A program made the position numbers and the translations under genes. Below are positions 4,374-6,710 of a DNA stretch of 6,710 nt, piece after piece. Position 1 is the first letter of the stretch, and every line of letters begins with the position of its first letter. The stretch is from Candidatus Methanophagales archaeon. Lineage in GTDB: Archaea > Halobacteriota > Syntropharchaeia > Alkanophagales > Methanospirareceae. The notes under the pieces were generated by a model that saw only the letters and a program-made list of their open reading frames with translations, did no database searches and was not told the DNA's origin. The stretch is taken from contig JAGGZZ010000201.1 in assembly GCA_021161765.1 (NCBI GenBank), forward strand, positions 1-6,710. Direction: 5' to 3'.

Positions 4374-5876
4374 TTAGACTGCGCTCAGTTCCGCTATCCT
4401 TCTTTTCAACTCCTCTAAACTCCTCTTTATCCCCTCTTCCTTCGCTTCTATCAATTCCTCGTCCCTGTTCAAATCCCGTGTCCTCGTTTCTATCGTCTTC
4501 CGCACCTGTTCTTTCGCAGGTCCGCCGTACACATTCCTCTTTTCTATGTTTGAACAGACGTCCATTGCCTCTTTTACGTTCTCCTCGGTCAGTCCCAGCT
4601 CACTGAGTTTTTTACCGGTGACGTCCACCGCGAGCGCATCTATTCTACGCAGTATGTCCCCCCCCGGTTCCAATTCATGGATTTCTTTTTGCGTTAAAAC
4701 GAGAGCCAGTGACGATACAATCTTATGCGCGGTTCTAAATGAAATCCCTGTCGTTCGGACAATGGTATCCGCCAACTCAGTTGCGGTGGTGAACCCAACC
4801 AGCGTTTGCTTCTTCATTTCTTCCTTCTTCGCCTCCAGTCCCGCTACGATATGGTTCATCACGGATACCGAAGCTGCAGTGGTTTCGGTTGCTTTCAATA
4901 GGTGTGTCGTAACCTCCTGCAAATCACGGTTGTATGCGTAGGGTAATGCTTTGCATATCGCGAGTGCGCTCATTAAACATCCGTAAACGGTGCCTGTTCT
5001 CGACCTGACGAGTTCAGCGAAGTCGGGGTTTCGTTTCTGCGGCATTATGGAACTCCCAGTTATGTAGTCTTCGGGAACACGCACAAAATCGAATTCCGCG
5101 GTGCTCCACAGTATTATCTCTTCGGCAAGTCTGCTCAGGTTAGTCATCAGATTGGCAAAGCACGCAATCGCTTCGATAACGAAATCCCGTGTGGATACGG
5201 CATCCATGGAATTTGGCATCACGGAATCAAACCCTAATAGTTTCGCAGTGCTCGCACGGTCTAACGGGAAGCCCGTGGAAGCGAAAGCAGCAGCACCTAA
5301 CGGGCTTACGTTTGTGCGCTCGTAAACCGTCACGAGCCGCGTAAAGTCGCGTGCGAACGCATCGGAATATGCCAACAGATGATGTGCGAGTGTAGTTGGT
5401 TGTGCATGTTGCAAATGCGTGTAACCCGGCATCACGGTATCCACATGCTCCGCAGATTTCGCTATTACCGCGCTTCTTAACTCGTTCACGCCTTTCATAA
5501 GCTCTATCAGGTCACCTCGCAGCGCAATCCGTATGCACGTGGCTACTTCGTCATTCCTCGAGCGCCCGGTATGCATCCTGCCGCCGGTGCCCTCGCCCAG
5601 TTCGCGTATCAGTACCGATTCAATCGCCGTATGCACGTCGTCGTATGCGTATGCGAGCAGTTCGTGCTCGATGAATTCCGCCGCACCACGCTGCTCTATT
5701 GCGATTAAACCGTTCAGAATGTCCCGCGACTGTTCACGGCTTATTATGTCCCGCTCTTCTAACATCACCACATGCGCCTTGTCCACGAGCACGTCCGCAT
5801 GAAATAACCATCTGTCCGAGTCAAGCGACAGGATATAATCCAAATTCTGCGGCGTAAATTTGTTTTGTGTTTTCAT
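4374..5876 (-). CDS. argH: Argininosuccinate lyase
   Basis: This cytoplasmic homotetrameric enzyme splits argininosuccinate into arginine and fumarate, the last step of arginine synthesis. Numbering from the upstream GTG at 5894, the superfamily blocks are all present: GGRMHTGRSRNDEVAT (104-119), TNVSPLGAAAFASTGF preceded by MPGYTHLQHAQPTT with catalytic His160, DAVSTRDFVIE, and the signature GSSIMPQKRNP (280-290) with the flexible-loop catalytic serine. At 500-506 residues it is slightly long, with a charged C-terminal tail (RDEELIEAKEEG onward). The arginine/glycine-rich N-terminal stretch of many homologues is not seen. Starts are possible at GTG 5894, GTG 5891 and ATG 5876; ATG is preferred because similarity begins just after it. 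GGTGA lies 12 bp upstream of that ATG, and GTG 5891 has AAGG at 6 bp. The upstream gene ends 41 bp before this ATG, suggesting an operon. Confidence 0.97.
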   Translation of the reverse strand: MKTQNKFTPQNLDYILSLDSDRWLFHADVLVDKAHVVMLEERDIISREQSRDILNGLIAIEQRGAAEFIEHELLAYAYDDVHTAIESVLIRELGEGTGGRMHTGRSRNDEVATCIRIALRGDLIELMKGVNELRSAVIAKSAEHVDTVMPGYTHLQHAQPTTLAHHLLAYSDAFARDFTRLVTVYERTNVSPLGAAAFASTGFPLDRASTAKLLGFDSVMPNSMDAVSTRDFVIEAIACFANLMTNLSRLAEEIILWSTAEFDFVRVPEDYITGSSIMPQKRNPDFAELVRSRTGTVYGCLMSALAICKALPYAYNRDLQEVTTHLLKATETTAASVSVMNHIVAGLEAKKEEMKKQTLVGFTTATELADTIVRTTGISFRTAHKIVSSLALVLTQKEIHELEPGGDILRRIDALAVDVTGKKLSELGLTEENVKEAMDVCSNIEKRNVYGGPAKEQVRKTIETRTRDLNRDEELIEAKEEGIKRSLEELKRRIAELSAV

Positions 5877-5917
5877 TTCTTTTTCTTTCACCACAAACCT
5901 TACTTTGAAAAAGAAAG

Positions 5918-6538
5918 TTAATCATAAAAATTTCTTCTCTTCTTTTTGCCTGAAACATTATAAATATCTCCCACACAATACGCAATAAACCTTTCAGACG
6001 GATATTCGTGAATAGTCGTAGCAATAATCTCACCTGCTCCATATTTCGACACAACCAGAATCGCTTTCGTTTTCTCCGCTTTATCTCCTTTTATTTTTAA
6101 TATTACTTCTCCCTCTGTCCCAGCCTCATCGAAGTAGCCATCGCATAAGCATTCTCCTTTTTCCACTATTGCTGCTGCTTTATGCTCCTTCACCACCTCT
6201 GTTCTTACCCGCCTCTTCTCCATCACGTATTTGATTTTTACAGGGAGCCAATTGTATGCATCCTTGTTTGAAAGCGCACCTGATACCAAAAGAACACCTC
6301 CCTCCTTTACAAAATCCTTTATACGCACGCTATTTGCTCTGAGTCCCTTTAGCATTCCCGAATATCGTTCGTTCCCAAATCCCGCGGGCACTATCACTAA
6401 CTTATAGCCAGTAAAGGAAAAGAACGGAGCAAACAGCAGATTCAGTGTTATTAGCTCACAATCAAACCCCTTATCAGTGAGGTGCTGCATAAAAGGCGTA
6501 TCTTTATCCCATAACAACGCTATTTCTCTTTCCTTCAC
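5918..6538 (-). CDS. Uncharacterised protein with class I amidotransferase-like fold
   Basis: The 206-residue soluble protein has alternating beta strands and helices of a flavodoxin/Rossmann type: IALLWD (6-11), YKLVIVPAGFGN (45-56), IKDFVKEGGVLLVSGALSN (73-91), and GAGEIIATTIHEYPSERF (167-184). The order and the phrases VPAGFG and EGGVLLVSG resemble class I glutamine amidotransferase-like (ThuA/BPL_N/DJ-1-like) proteins. The nucleophile position, normally a Cys after a glycine in the elbow, reads VSGAL here, so it is probably not a glutaminase. The fold assignment is inference. The start is GTG 6538; a TATA-like box 12-24 bp upstream suggests a leaderless mRNA, and no clear Shine-Dalgarno is present. 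It lies just ahead of argH on the same strand and is probably co-transcribed, but a link to arginine synthesis is not shown. Confidence 0.7.
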   Translation of the reverse strand: MKEREIALLWDKDTPFMQHLTDKGFDCELITLNLLFAPFFSFTGYKLVIVPAGFGNERYSGMLKGLRANSVRIKDFVKEGGVLLVSGALSNKDAYNWLPVKIKYVMEKRRVRTEVVKEHKAAAIVEKGECLCDGYFDEAGTEGEVILKIKGDKAEKTKAILVVSKYGAGEIIATTIHEYPSERFIAYCVGDIYNVSGKKKRRNFYD

Positions 6539-6549
6539 TTTTTCTTTGT

Positions 6550-6562
6550 ATATAAAATATAA
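6550..6562 (-). promoter_or_regulatory. TATA-like promoter carried by the element II edge
   Basis: On the minus strand TTATATTTTATAT sits 12-24 bp before GTG 6538, placing the transcript start at or very near that codon. It differs by one base from the box at 2405-2417 and is attached to the same repeat in the same orientation. Confidence 0.6.
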
Positions 6563-6666
6563 TTTCCCGCTATTTAAGACACAGATTTACACGGATTTAC
6601 GCGGACTTATTTAAGTTTGACATTGTTGATTTTTACCATCTGTGTTAATCTGCGTTAATCTGTGTC
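6550..6666 (-). repeat. Element II, full foldback copy
   Basis: Arms 6578-6606 and about 6635-6666 are imperfect inverted repeats built from ACACAGATT / AATCTGTGT-type 9-10-base units, around a loop of about 28 bases containing ATTGTTGAT. The side facing the gene continues through CTATTTAAGACAC (6570-6582) and an A+T-rich promoter stretch. This outer part is shared with 2385-2417. No coding potential is seen in the element. Confidence 0.8.
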
Positions 6667-6710
6667 TATATTTTATTTTGTTTTATTCTTTAACACCACT
6701 ATGTCGGGTC

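Noticed and set aside
4546..5802. Plus-strand open frames within argH
   Set aside because: Ser/Thr-rich antisense shadows of a well-conserved gene, with no start signals.
6673..6708. Possible C-terminal end of a further minus-strand gene (PDIVVLKNKTK then stop)
   Set aside because: Only 11 codons are visible and another minus frame is also open to the edge; nothing identifies it as coding.
6701..6710. ATG TCG GGT at the right edge as a plus-strand gene start
   Set aside because: Three codons only, no ribosome site and no clear TATA box; not supportable.

Overview
The window looks archaeal, most likely from a methanogen or ANME-type euryarchaeon (Methanosarcinales / Methanophagales-like; that placement is inference). 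The grounds are an archaeosortase-family protease, a free-standing TRAM protein of the archaeal RNA-chaperone type, an archaeal-style argininosuccinate lyase, a DUF5678 protein next to a retropepsin-like gene, TATA-type promoters close to start codons (leaderless genes), and T-rich terminators. Intergenic DNA is crowded with short palindromic repeats.

Layout. Positions 1-477 (minus) hold the start of an acylphosphatase-domain protein whose C-terminus runs off the left edge through a perfect coiled-coil heptad repeat. Divergent from it, 525-2164 (plus) is a two-gene membrane operon: an exosortase/archaeosortase protease and an EpsI-like partner, joined by an ATGA overlap. A repeat-filled gap follows (2165-2433). 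Next come a small DUF5678 gene (2434-2682) and an ATGA-overlapping retropepsin-like aspartic protease gene that has lost its active-site segment and reading frame (2679-3031, pseudogene). A staphylococcal-nuclease-fold nuclease follows (3080-3433). The convergent gap 3434-3708 holds another repeat copy and a T-rich terminator. On the minus strand are TRAM (3709-3927), behind a long structured leader and a strong TATA box; a mosaic of repeat fragments (4124-4373); argH (4374-5876); and a small amidotransferase-fold protein of unknown role (5918-6538), probably the first gene of an argH operon.

Two repeat families stand out. Element I is about 136 bp with a foldback core. It has two full copies (2185-2320, 3487-3622) and two fragments near 4184 and 4317, all lying between gene 3' ends or in the mosaic. 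Element II is a foldback carrying TCTGTGT-type motifs. It has one full copy (6550-6666), one copy lacking an arm (2333-2417) and one interrupted fragment (4213-4286). The first two lie directly upstream of genes, and in both the conserved edge contains the TATA-like promoter. No defence system, CRISPR array, tRNA or rRNA gene was recognised. The least explained items are the promoter-bearing repeat, the structured TRAM leader and the active-site-deleted protease beside an intact DUF5678 gene.
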